DNA of 46,822 nucleotides. Origin: Limosilactobacillus caviae (GTDB taxonomy: Bacteria > Bacillota > Bacilli > Lactobacillales > Lactobacillaceae). The position numbers and the translations under genes are program-made. The notes beneath the pieces are model-generated. The model made no database searches and was not told where the DNA came from. It saw nothing but the letters and a program-made list of their open reading frames with translations. How positions within the stretch are numbered: the stretch's first letter is position 1; each line of letters starts with the position of its first letter. Where the stretch lies: contig NZ_BMDS01000009.1 of NCBI RefSeq assembly GCF_014635905.1, positions 1 through 46,822 on the forward strand, read 5' to 3'. Shown here one piece after another: positions 23,209 through 33,170 of the stretch.

Positions 23209-23954
23209 TTATACCTGGAGGGTAATTAGGAAAATGATATAGTGCTTGCTTATCTAGGGGTAATTCATAAAGTGGTAATAAGGGAAAAGCGAGTGTGATG
23301 AGGACGCTCGATAATTACGTGTTGTGCGCTGGGAAGTCATCTTATCAATTGATAAAAACTAAAAAAGCGGTTTTCTTAACTAGATACATGAAATAGTTAT
23401 CATTTGTTGATTGAAAAATAAATTTAATCTTTTTGCAACAATCTTCCTAAAAGCTTTATTTATCAATACTAAGAAAGTTTGAAATGCTGTTAATTGCTGG
23501 AAAAAGGCGAAAAGTTTTAATTATATATTGATATTTATTTAAATCCTGTTATTCTATAAGTGTAGATAAGTTATATATAATTTATCGCATGGTAATTATT
23601 ATAACAATGCAGAGAGCAAAGGTTTATTGCTATGACTTAACATTTATGCAATGCTTGCTTAATTACTTACAGTAATACTCGATGCATTGTCTAAAAAAAA
23701 CTGACTTACGATAGTGGTGTCGTAAGTCAGTTTTTTTATTAGCCTCTTTTAAATTCATTTATCATCTTGTAATTATATTTAGAATGTTTTATTATATTTG
23801 TGAATTGATGTTTAAGCCATATATATCAACCATCTATCAATAGGGAAGTTTAATAAATACTTATTAATCGACTCCTGTTGACTAATAATTAACCTTCTTT
23901 TATTAATGGATCGATCAGTAAAGATTTTACTGTAACTTATGGGAGGAGTTTGTA
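23209..23954. other. Intergenic region upstream of the adhesin gene
   Basis: About 750 bp with no convincing protein gene. It holds a strong hairpin with T-tail at 23693-23738, preceded by a possible promoter (TTGATA at 23528, TATTCT about 16 bp later) that would give an RNA of about 180 nt. Downstream of the hairpin, 23740-23954 is AT-rich leader of the adhesin gene, ending in GGGAGGAG. Confidence 0.5.
23693..23738 (+). terminator. Strong orphan hairpin with A and T flanks
   Basis: AAAAAACTGACTTACGA pairs with TCGTAAGTCAGTTTTTTT (23720-23737) around an 8-base loop. Being A/T flanked on both sides it works in either direction. No gene ends next to it, so it either ends a small RNA or is the remnant of a lost gene. 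Confidence 0.65.
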
Positions 23955-26900
23955 TTGACTTCAAAAAATAACCAGGTTGAGCGATTGGCTAAACGGATGC
24001 CATTAACTCAACGCTTTGCATTACGGAAATTAAGTATTGGTGTTGCCTCGGTCTTGCTAGGGACAAGTATTGCGATGGGGCTCAATGGTGAGATCGCGCA
24101 TGCCGATATGTCAAATAATCAATCCGTAACGATGGATAGTTCTTCAACCCCGGTACCGGCATTAGTGTCTACACCAACTGCTGGTAATGATCAGCCAGCT
24201 GCTTCCTCAACAGCTGTCGATGATATAAAGGCAACTGTTCCGGTTGATGATTCAGCATACACTGTTAATAATGTTAAGGCTAGTTCATTACAAGGCAATG
24301 GTACAGATCATACAGGTCAAACAAATTTATCATTTGACCTTAATGTTGATATTGCCCATCATGATATTAAAGCGGGTGACTATATCAATGTTTCGATGGG
24401 AATACCATACCGCTTAACGGCAAACAATCAGCAATATACTTTGTCTTATGGCGGCAGTGCTAGTCAGCCGGTACCGATTAACGTTGAATATCAAACGACT
24501 AGCGGGCAAAACTATTCTTCAGTTATTGGTTACATGCGTCCAATAACTGCTAATAATCGTTCATATGCGGTTTCAAATCACCAATCACCGGTGCCTGATC
24601 CGCAAAATGTAACTTGGCGGCCAGCTACTAATGATAATAGCCTCGGAAGTAATGGTAACGGCGGGGCAAATGATTCTTATCAAATAGTTTTCAATGATAA
24701 TCTCACAAATATTAAATCCCAGTACGGTGATGCAAACCTTTCAATGGCACGGATGCATTTTAATTTGACCTGGCATAATATTACTGGCTTTGATCTTGAT
24801 GAGGCACCCTTAGACACCCGGTACTTCCATCTGTATTCAGCCACGGCTGCTGTCCCGCGGATTTTAGTGCCAGAGAATGATATTCAAATCGGTGATAAAA
24901 AATTTACCAGCGGATTTAAGATTCCAATCGTCGCAAAGGCAAACCTAAAAGATAACTTTAATCAGACTATTCTGCCAGAAAGTGCAAGTAAGTATGCGGC
25001 ACATACTTGGTATTATAACCTGCAAACTCAGGAGTGGACCTTAGGAGATGAGGCGCTTCGTTATCCTGATCATGTGGAAGCTGTAGGATTAGCTAGTCAA
25101 AATGCGGATGGGATTGAACTCGGGCGGCAATTTAAGATTACTGTAACCAAGCCGGCACAAAATGATTATGTAGATTATCAATTTATCAGTAATGATGATG
25201 TAAAGACAGCGATTGAAAAGAGTGTTATTACTGATTTTCAAGATTACAACCTAGATCCAGTTACGGGAGCTACCGATACATATATTACGCGGAAAATGAT
25301 TTCAGCGCTTCCTCCGCGGGTTACTGTTGAGAGTAAGGATGCTAGTGATGGCTTGACAAGAACCTATACGATTACAATCGATGGTAATTATCAAGGATTT
25401 AAGAAAGATAGCGGCATCGGTTTAATTAGCTGGCAGCCTAAAGATTTAAACGGTGTATTGCCGCCTGAGAATATCAAGAGTCCTGATGAAGATCGGATAC
25501 TAACGAAGGGGTATTACCAGGGAGTCGCATTACGTAACACCGGATTACAAAGCTTCCTTGAACAGCATCCGTGGAGATTAATAGTCACTAATAATCAAGG
25601 GCAAGAACTTCTCAATCAGCAAGCAGGTTATTATATCCAACCATATGTTTACCGTGATGACGTGACAAGCAACAGTGGCTTATTGACAGGAACTGTAAAC
25701 AACGTTGAAAATCGGCAGGTTAAAGAAACTATTCACTATGTATTTAAGGATAGCGGGAACGAAGCGGCACCAAAATATACTGCTGAATTAGGGTTTGCGC
25801 GAATCAACGAAAATGGTACATGGCAAGCTTGGACCCCTGTTAACGATACTTTTGATGCTGTGGATGTTCCAGAGATTGCAGGATTTCATGCGGTCGATGA
25901 GAGCGGTAATCCTGTAAAGGCGATTGACAAGATAACTGTTCAGCATGATTCGCCAAATATTGATATCACCGTTTATTATGTTGCAGATCCGCAATTACTT
26001 ACCTATACGGTTATTGATGATGATACCAAAGCAGTTTTAAAAGACCGTGTTTTATTAGCAAAGGGATTAAGCGATGAAGCATTGCCTGCATCAACTGCAA
26101 ATGATTACCAAAAGATTATTGATGGCTATCTTGCCGCGGGTTATTACCTTGTTAAAGCAAATAAGTTGCCAGTAACTTTTGATAATGACACAAGTGTTAA
26201 TCAAAATGTGACGATTTATATTGCTAAGAAAAATCAACTACAAACTGATAAGCATCAAGTAACACGGACGATTACTTACTATGACAAGAATACGGGTAAA
26301 CAACTCGCCATTAAACTGGTTATACAAACTGTTACATTTACCCGCCAGGCAATTATTAGCGGGACCAATGGAACTGTTGTTGGTTACACGCTTAATGGAA
26401 AGCAAGACAAGAATGGTAATTATATTGTTGAGGAAAAAGATGGCAATAAAGCCTGGCAACTATCTGCTGGTAACTGGGCCGTTTCAGTTAACCCGGTCTT
26501 AACTGCCAAGGGCTATGACTTAGCAGAAAATGAAAGTGGTCAATCTTATCCCGAAGTCGCAGCGGAGCAACCAACTGCTTTAACCGCGGATAAAGAAATC
26601 AAAGTCTTTTATCCAGAAAAGGTGTTAACCACTAATGAGCAGGCAGTAACAACGCGGACAATTAATTACGTGTATGCAAATGGTCTGTCCAAGGGTAAGG
26701 AGGCTGCGCCAAGTAAGCACCAACAAGTTGTATTTGAACGTACCAAGAGTGTTAATCAGGTAACTGGCAATACTGAATACGGAAATTGGACTGCGACTAA
26801 CGACCACTTTGCCACTGTTGTTTCGCCGGCTATTAAATACTACGTTCCGGATCAAGAAGCAGTAGCAGCTTTTCAAGTAAAACCAGGTGATGCGGATATA

Positions 26901-29018
26901 CTCGTTACCGTTAACTACAAAACGGCACCAAATGCTGTTACCTATACTGTAATTGATGATACAGATGGCAAGACATTGGTTGATCATCAAGCATTAGCAA
27001 GCGGTTTTGCTGAAGAGAAATTACCAGCAGGTGCCGATAATACTTACAGAACGGTAATTAGTCACTACCAACAATTGGGTTATATCATTGTTAGCCAAGA
27101 TAAGCTGCCAACGATTTTTACACATGAAGATCAGAATATTGTAATTCATATTTTGCTAAAGAATAGCTTGCAGGCTGAACGGCAAACGACTACCCGAACA
27201 ATTACTTATTACGATCGTTCAACGGGTAAACAAATTATGATCGATGGTATTACTGAACCGGTAATGCAACGGGCAACGTTCTTGCGCCAGGCAATTGTTG
27301 CTGGTCCAGATCACCAAGTTATTGGCTATACAATGGATGAAAAGCAAGATCATAATGGAAATTACTTGATTGAAGTGCCGGCAGGGGATGCGGATCAAGC
27401 TTGGAAATTGGTAAACGGTGGTTGGCCTGCTTCTCCTAACCCAGATCTTAGCTATTATGGCTACGGGTCTGCAGAAAATGAAAGCGGCAATGACTATCCG
27501 GTCGTTTTGGCTGGTAACCCAACGGCATTAGAGCCAAGTCAAAGTATCAAGGTATACTATCAACCGCAAATCAAATTAAGTGAAGAACGGACCAACACAC
27601 TGCGAACAATTCATTATGTATATGCAAACGGTCCGCGCAAGGGTCAAACAGCTGCTCCTGACGTTCAACAATTAGTAACTTTCGCTCGTTCAGTGAAAAC
27701 TAATGAAGTTACTAAAGAAATTAATCGTGGCGAGTGGCAGGCATTACAATCTAAAACGGTTAAAGATGGCAATACCGTAACCGAAGCGGATTTAACAAGC
27801 TTTGCTGCGGTTGATTCACCATCAATTAATGGCTATACTCCTGACCAAGCAATAGTTGCTAATGAACTTGCAATTCAGGGAGCACAGCCAATTGAAGTAA
27901 CTGTAAATTATACTGCTGAACCGCATAAAATTACTTATTCAGTAATTGATGACACAACAAACCTAACCCTGATCAATCACGCTCAACTAGGGACAGGATA
28001 TGCTGATGAGCAATTACCGCTTGCAATCAATGAAGCTTATCAAAACGCGGGAATGCATTATGAGCAACTAGGTTATAAGCTTGTTAGTCAGGAACAGCTA
28101 CCAAGCACATTTGCAGATCATGATTTAAATGTTGTTATTCACTTAGCTCATGGAACTAAGAAGGTAACGGATCAGCGAGTAATTAATGAAGATATTCGTT
28201 ATCAATTTGTGGATGGCGGAATAGCAGCCCCAACATATCATGCAGCCCCAATTGTTTTCACTCGTAACGGGGTAGTAGACCAAGTAACAGGAAAGACTAG
28301 CTGGCAAGCATGGGAACCGGTAAACAATCACTTTACACCAGTTATTTCGCCATTGGTTGATGGCTATGTTACTGAAACTCTGCAAATTGGCGAGCAATAT
28401 GTAACTGCTGACAGTCAAGACCTTCATTTTATTGTCTTGTATTCTAGAAAGCCGATTGTTCCGCACACAACACCTGAAAAGCCTGATACGCCAGTTGTGC
28501 CGATTAATCCAAATACGCCAACCTCTTCAGAAACTTCATCGAGTACGCCAGCTCAACCGAGTGATACGCCGAAGTCTGATGTACCGGCAACCTCATCTTC
28601 TGCTAGTGTACCAGGCTCATCAGCGGTACCGGATTCAAATATTCCAGTAATACCTGAAAAGCCAACAGTACCGCCATCATCTGCAACGCCAAGTTCAGAT
28701 GTCCCAAGCTTACCAGAGCAGCCTGCTGTTCCAACTAGCAATGTACCATCGACAGCGTCAGCAACACCAGCTTCAGAGGGTATTCCTGATAGTGCTACCC
28801 AGCCGCAAGCTGCTAAGACAGTTGTTAGTGAACCTGCTGTACCAGTGACGGTTCATGCAACAGCTAGCGAAAAGGCTGCTGATAATACAAGTCAACCGTC
28901 AACAACCGAAAAATTACCACAAACCGGTAACCAGCATCAAAGTATTTGGCGGATAATTCTTGGTGCATTCCTTGGACTATTTGGTATTAGTTTGGGAAAA
29001 CGACGAAAGAGAAATTGA
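23955..29018 (+). CDS. LPXTG-anchored mucus-binding (Mub-like) adhesin, 1687 aa
   Basis: Starts at TTG behind GGGAGGAG. The N-terminus is a YSIRK-type signal (RFALRKLSIGVASVLLG, about 21-37) ending near AHA (residue 50). Residues about 85-560 form a non-repeated adhesin-like region (VNNVKASSLQGNGTDHTGQ). Then come Mub-type repeats, each with a TVIDDxxxKxL MucBP-like unit and RTITYYDxxTGKQ / RTIxYVYANG units; the TVIDD starts lie near bases 26000, 26940 and 27930. A Pro/Ser/Thr-rich wall-spanning stretch (about 1490-1645) leads to LPQTG (1654-1658), a hydrophobic helix and a basic tail. Sortase A would couple it to peptidoglycan; it should bind mucus or epithelial glycans. It stands alone, just before the aSec locus, but its signal type implies the general Sec route. 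Confidence 0.92.
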   Translation: MTSKNNQVERLAKRMPLTQRFALRKLSIGVASVLLGTSIAMGLNGEIAHADMSNNQSVTMDSSSTPVPALVSTPTAGNDQPAASSTAVDDIKATVPVDDSAYTVNNVKASSLQGNGTDHTGQTNLSFDLNVDIAHHDIKAGDYINVSMGIPYRLTANNQQYTLSYGGSASQPVPINVEYQTTSGQNYSSVIGYMRPITANNRSYAVSNHQSPVPDPQNVTWRPATNDNSLGSNGNGGANDSYQIVFNDNLTNIKSQYGDANLSMARMHFNLTWHNITGFDLDEAPLDTRYFHLYSATAAVPRILVPENDIQIGDKKFTSGFKIPIVAKANLKDNFNQTILPESASKYAAHTWYYNLQTQEWTLGDEALRYPDHVEAVGLASQNADGIELGRQFKITVTKPAQNDYVDYQFISNDDVKTAIEKSVITDFQDYNLDPVTGATDTYITRKMISALPPRVTVESKDASDGLTRTYTITIDGNYQGFKKDSGIGLISWQPKDLNGVLPPENIKSPDEDRILTKGYYQGVALRNTGLQSFLEQHPWRLIVTNNQGQELLNQQAGYYIQPYVYRDDVTSNSGLLTGTVNNVENRQVKETIHYVFKDSGNEAAPKYTAELGFARINENGTWQAWTPVNDTFDAVDVPEIAGFHAVDESGNPVKAIDKITVQHDSPNIDITVYYVADPQLLTYTVIDDDTKAVLKDRVLLAKGLSDEALPASTANDYQKIIDGYLAAGYYLVKANKLPVTFDNDTSVNQNVTIYIAKKNQLQTDKHQVTRTITYYDKNTGKQLAIKLVIQTVTFTRQAIISGTNGTVVGYTLNGKQDKNGNYIVEEKDGNKAWQLSAGNWAVSVNPVLTAKGYDLAENESGQSYPEVAAEQPTALTADKEIKVFYPEKVLTTNEQAVTTRTINYVYANGLSKGKEAAPSKHQQVVFERTKSVNQVTGNTEYGNWTATNDHFATVVSPAIKYYVPDQEAVAAFQVKPGDADILVTVNYKTAPNAVTYTVIDDTDGKTLVDHQALASGFAEEKLPAGADNTYRTVISHYQQLGYIIVSQDKLPTIFTHEDQNIVIHILLKNSLQAERQTTTRTITYYDRSTGKQIMIDGITEPVMQRATFLRQAIVAGPDHQVIGYTMDEKQDHNGNYLIEVPAGDADQAWKLVNGGWPASPNPDLSYYGYGSAENESGNDYPVVLAGNPTALEPSQSIKVYYQPQIKLSEERTNTLRTIHYVYANGPRKGQTAAPDVQQLVTFARSVKTNEVTKEINRGEWQALQSKTVKDGNTVTEADLTSFAAVDSPSINGYTPDQAIVANELAIQGAQPIEVTVNYTAEPHKITYSVIDDTTNLTLINHAQLGTGYADEQLPLAINEAYQNAGMHYEQLGYKLVSQEQLPSTFADHDLNVVIHLAHGTKKVTDQRVINEDIRYQFVDGGIAAPTYHAAPIVFTRNGVVDQVTGKTSWQAWEPVNNHFTPVISPLVDGYVTETLQIGEQYVTADSQDLHFIVLYSRKPIVPHTTPEKPDTPVVPINPNTPTSSETSSSTPAQPSDTPKSDVPATSSSASVPGSSAVPDSNIPVIPEKPTVPPSSATPSSDVPSLPEQPAVPTSNVPSTASATPASEGIPDSATQPQAAKTVVSEPAVPVTVHATASEKAADNTSQPSTTEKLPQTGNQHQSIWRIILGAFLGLFGISLGKRRKRN

Positions 29019-29066
29019 TGATTTTAAGAAGGGATTAACAAAAACTTTATAACAAACTAAAATTAT

Positions 29067-29121
29067 AGCGTCCTCTAAGTAGATTGGTGAAAAAACCTTT
29101 ATATTTAGAGGACGCTTTTTT
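29067..29121 (+). terminator. Terminator after the Mub-like adhesin
   Basis: AGCGTCCTCTAA (29067-29078) pairs with TTAGAGGACGCT (29105-29116), followed by five or more Ts. Confidence 0.88.
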
Positions 29122-29179
29122 GATAGGGAGGGTTGATGTTAACTTATCAGCCTATTAACTTTTGAAACCATCGCTTAGA

Positions 29180-29207
29180 AATCCTGAGTTTTTAATCCTG
29201 AGTTTTT
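29180..29207. repeat. 14-bp tandem duplication
   Basis: AATCCTGAGTTTTT occurs twice in a row in the leader of the aSec operon, about 90 bp before gtfC. The rest of 29122-29293 is AT-rich; I see no strong promoter consensus. Confidence 0.7.
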
Positions 29208-29269
29208 AATGAAGGCGGATGTTATGGTATCATTAGTTTATTACGATAATCACTTATTATAATAACTAA

Positions 29270-30298
<1,029 letters not shown>

Positions 30299-30321
30299 CA
30301 TAAAAAGGAAATAGTTGAAAT

Positions 30322-30381
30322 TTGAAAGGAAAAATTTCAGTTATTATTCCAGTATGTGATGCAAAATCAGCAAACTTATAA
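30322..30381 (+). pseudogene. N-terminal remnant of a family-2 glycosyltransferase
   Basis: A 19-codon frame with TTG start and GGAAA upstream reads MKGKISVIIPVCDAKSANL and stops. KISVIIPVxDA is the classic beginning of GT2 enzymes (usual form ISVIIPVYNAE). It lies between gtfC and secY2, where nothing else is encoded. This is best read as the stub left after deletion of a glycosyltransferase gene from the locus. It is too short to be active. Confidence 0.55.
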
Positions 30382-30443
30382 TAAATCGTAGAGCTATTAG
30401 TTTGATTTATGTTAACAATAATCAATAGATATGAGGAATAATC

Positions 30444-31634
30444 GTGATAGAGAAAACGCAAGTAAAGAATCTAATTAATCGAGTTGGGATGACGCTGTTT
30501 ATCTTAGCTGTTTATATCCTTGGGTGTACTGTCCCTGTACCATTAGCAAGGACTTCAGCTACTTTTCGCCATGTACTGGCACATAGTTCAGTTGGAATTA
30601 TGAGCTTTATGAGTGGGGGAGACTTTCAGCGTCTATCGCTGTTCATGGTGGGATTAAATCCTTTAATGATTGCCATGCTAATTATTCAATTATTGACGAT
30701 GCTGCGGTTTTTTTACTTTGATACTCTTTCGATGAACCAATTAATGAGAATCCAACAATGGCTGACTTTAGGCTTTGCAATCATTCAATCAACAGCTGTG
30801 ACGCTTGGATTAAATATTACTACAGGGGTAGCGGATAGTTTAGCAGTTATCTTGATGCTTACTACGGGAAGTATGTTTGTAGTATGGCTAGGAAATATGA
30901 ATATGAAATTTGGTATTGGCGGAACCATTACTTTAATTTTATTTAATATTATTTCTGGATCATTTCCAACACTTTTACGATCGATTAAAAATTTAGCTCA
31001 GCAGGCTTATGGGCCGCTCTGGTTATCACTTGCGGCAATTGCTGGTTGTATTGTCTTAGTTTTTTGGATATCCTTTAACCGCGCCTATTATCCTTTGAAA
31101 ATGATTAATACTTCAATGAGCAGTCATGACCGTCCTATTATCTTACCAATTGGTTTAAACATGGGAGCAATGATGACCTATATGGTAGGAATGTCCCTAT
31201 TGATGGTACCAACTATATTAGCTAATGTTTTAGGACCTGAATCGTTATTTGCTAATCCTTATTTTGATATGGTAGTAAGTGGGGTACTAGCTTTTGCCTT
31301 ATTTTACTTTTTTACATTTGTTCAATTTGATCCTAAGGCACAAGCAAAGGTGATGCTGCAAGGCAATAACTATATTTTAGGTATTCGCCCTGGTGAACCG
31401 ACAAGAAAATATTTACAACATGTTCTCCTCCATATTGCCTTCGTAGGCGCAGTTTTAAATGCAGTACAGCTTAGCTTTGGTTTGCTGGGAGGACAGGTTT
31501 TAGGCAATTTTGCCGGTCTTGCAATCATTCCAATGAACATGATCATGATTGTAATGTTTATGCAAGGAATCAAAGACCAGCTCTTAGTATTGATGTTCCC
31601 ATTAAAATATGAACGATTAATGAAAGAAGAATAA
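30444..31634 (+). CDS. secY2: Accessory Sec translocase channel SecY2
   Basis: 396 residues, GTG start with GAGGAA upstream. About ten transmembrane helices in the SecY pattern, beginning NLINRVGMTLFILAVYILG. Conserved SecY landmarks are RTSATF in the plug region after helix 1, GLNPLMIAMLIIQLL in helix 2 and the cytosolic loop FVQFDPKAQAKVMLQGNNYI near residue 300. It lacks the full length of housekeeping SecY (about 430) and differs strongly in loops, as SecY2 does. It forms the membrane pore for the glycosylated serine-rich-repeat protein together with SecA2 and Asp1-3. It is followed two bases later by asp1. Confidence 0.93.
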   Translation: MIEKTQVKNLINRVGMTLFILAVYILGCTVPVPLARTSATFRHVLAHSSVGIMSFMSGGDFQRLSLFMVGLNPLMIAMLIIQLLTMLRFFYFDTLSMNQLMRIQQWLTLGFAIIQSTAVTLGLNITTGVADSLAVILMLTTGSMFVVWLGNMNMKFGIGGTITLILFNIISGSFPTLLRSIKNLAQQAYGPLWLSLAAIAGCIVLVFWISFNRAYYPLKMINTSMSSHDRPIILPIGLNMGAMMTYMVGMSLLMVPTILANVLGPESLFANPYFDMVVSGVLAFALFYFFTFVQFDPKAQAKVMLQGNNYILGIRPGEPTRKYLQHVLLHIAFVGAVLNAVQLSFGLLGGQVLGNFAGLAIIPMNMIMIVMFMQGIKDQLLVLMFPLKYERLMKEE

Positions 31635-31636
31635 TT

Positions 31637-33160
31637 ATGAATTACCTAGTTCCTGCCTGGCATCGGCTGCTTGATGACTGGAGTTGGACTATTCCACGAA
31701 TTGAATTTGATGATGCGGTTAGTCATATTAAAGTTTTTCAAGAAAGTCAAGTGCCATATTCATTAGTAATTACGGATTATCAACCACAATTATCGACTAA
31801 ATTAAATCAATTAACGGTTTCCCCGTCCGAAATCTTGAATGTTTTTGATTATTTGCAAGGAATTGATCATCTGGATAATCAGATAGTAACTTACCGTGAT
31901 TTTACTTGGCCGGCCGATGCATATTTTGACTTTACTAGTTTCCGAATAATAGTAATAGTAAAGGGACGCCTTTATGCCAAAATAACATTTGATACACAAG
32001 GTAAAATTCTCTGGGTTGATTATTTTGTTAATGACAAGCATACTCGTCGTTTGTTGCTCGATAGTCGGGGCTTTGTTTCCCGTGAAGAGTTATTTGATGA
32101 CCATGACCAGCCAGTTCAACATATTTACTATGATGAACAAGGCTATTGGCGAATTAAACATAATCTCAGCACAGATCAGGTAGAAGTGAATGATCTGTTT
32201 TCAAGTCTAACCAAACAGTTGCATTATGATCATTTAAGCGAATTGATAGTTGAAGTAATTCAAGATCGTTTGCTATCCCGCTTTAATCTTGGCGAGGACA
32301 ATTTAATTGTGACTTTAGACGACCAAGCTCAAATTAATCCGACTAAATACCTGCAATATCAGCCATTGTTTTCGCTTAGCCACTGGCATCCCTACCAGCA
32401 GAGCCTAGCAAAAATCAATGATAAAAGTAGTGATAGGTTAAAACTATTAGCTGACAATGAAGAAACACACGCGGTCATAAAGCAGCAAACGGATATTGAT
32501 GCACCGATCATCCCGCTTTTTCAATCTCGCTTTAACCTAGGGCACAGTCAGCGATTAAGCCAAGAGCGAATAGGCTTATTTATTGAAAATATGACTGATG
32601 AGGAGGTTCATCAAGTCGTCGAATTAATCTATCAACGGTTAGTCAAGAAACCGGCTGCTGAAGCTTTAACTATTTTGACCTATAGTGTTGAAAAAATGCA
32701 ATTAGCTCAAAATTGTATTAACCAGCTAAAAAATAAACACCAGGGCGAGTTCATTCTTGCTAGTGAAGCTCCTGATGAAGTTGAAGAAATTCTAACCAAG
32801 CAGACGGAAATTCCTAAATTATCCATTGATGCTCAAAGAATTACAACCCCAGCTGAGATTGGTCGGCAGTTCGACACGCTACGAATAATAATTGACTGGG
32901 GAACAACGCTTGATGAGTTTTTACAGATCACTGCTATTAGCACCGGAATACCACAATTATGCCGGCAACCTAATCGGCGGGTTAAGGATTATAAAAATGG
33001 GATTATTTGTTCAACTATCCCTGATATTAACGACGGCTTAAATTATTTTATTGGTAACTTAAAACACTGGAATCAATCATTAGTTTACGATGTTCAACTA
33101 ATGAACCAGTATTCCGCTGCTGAATTAATGACTAAATGGCAGCCACTATTAAAAAAGTGA
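31637..33160 (+). CDS. asp1: Accessory secretory protein Asp1
   Basis: 507 residues, starting MNYLVPAWHRLLDDWSW, the typical Asp1 opening. The protein has a GT-B-like layout without clear catalytic motifs, and a C-terminal half ending EFLQITAISTGIPQLCRQ...SLVYDVQLMNQYSAAELMTKW. Asp1 forms a complex with Asp2 and Asp3 that binds the glycosylated substrate and hands it to SecA2. It is placed between secY2 (2 bp) and asp2 (10 bp), so it is co-translated. Confidence 0.92.
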   Translation: MNYLVPAWHRLLDDWSWTIPRIEFDDAVSHIKVFQESQVPYSLVITDYQPQLSTKLNQLTVSPSEILNVFDYLQGIDHLDNQIVTYRDFTWPADAYFDFTSFRIIVIVKGRLYAKITFDTQGKILWVDYFVNDKHTRRLLLDSRGFVSREELFDDHDQPVQHIYYDEQGYWRIKHNLSTDQVEVNDLFSSLTKQLHYDHLSELIVEVIQDRLLSRFNLGEDNLIVTLDDQAQINPTKYLQYQPLFSLSHWHPYQQSLAKINDKSSDRLKLLADNEETHAVIKQQTDIDAPIIPLFQSRFNLGHSQRLSQERIGLFIENMTDEEVHQVVELIYQRLVKKPAAEALTILTYSVEKMQLAQNCINQLKNKHQGEFILASEAPDEVEEILTKQTEIPKLSIDAQRITTPAEIGRQFDTLRIIIDWGTTLDEFLQITAISTGIPQLCRQPNRRVKDYKNGIICSTIPDINDGLNYFIGNLKHWNQSLVYDVQLMNQYSAAELMTKWQPLLKK

Positions 33161-33170
33161 GATGATATAA

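Noticed and set aside
23589-23675. 28-codon ORF in the intergenic region before the adhesin gene
   Set aside because: No ribosome site and no recognisable features; it lies inside the possible small RNA.
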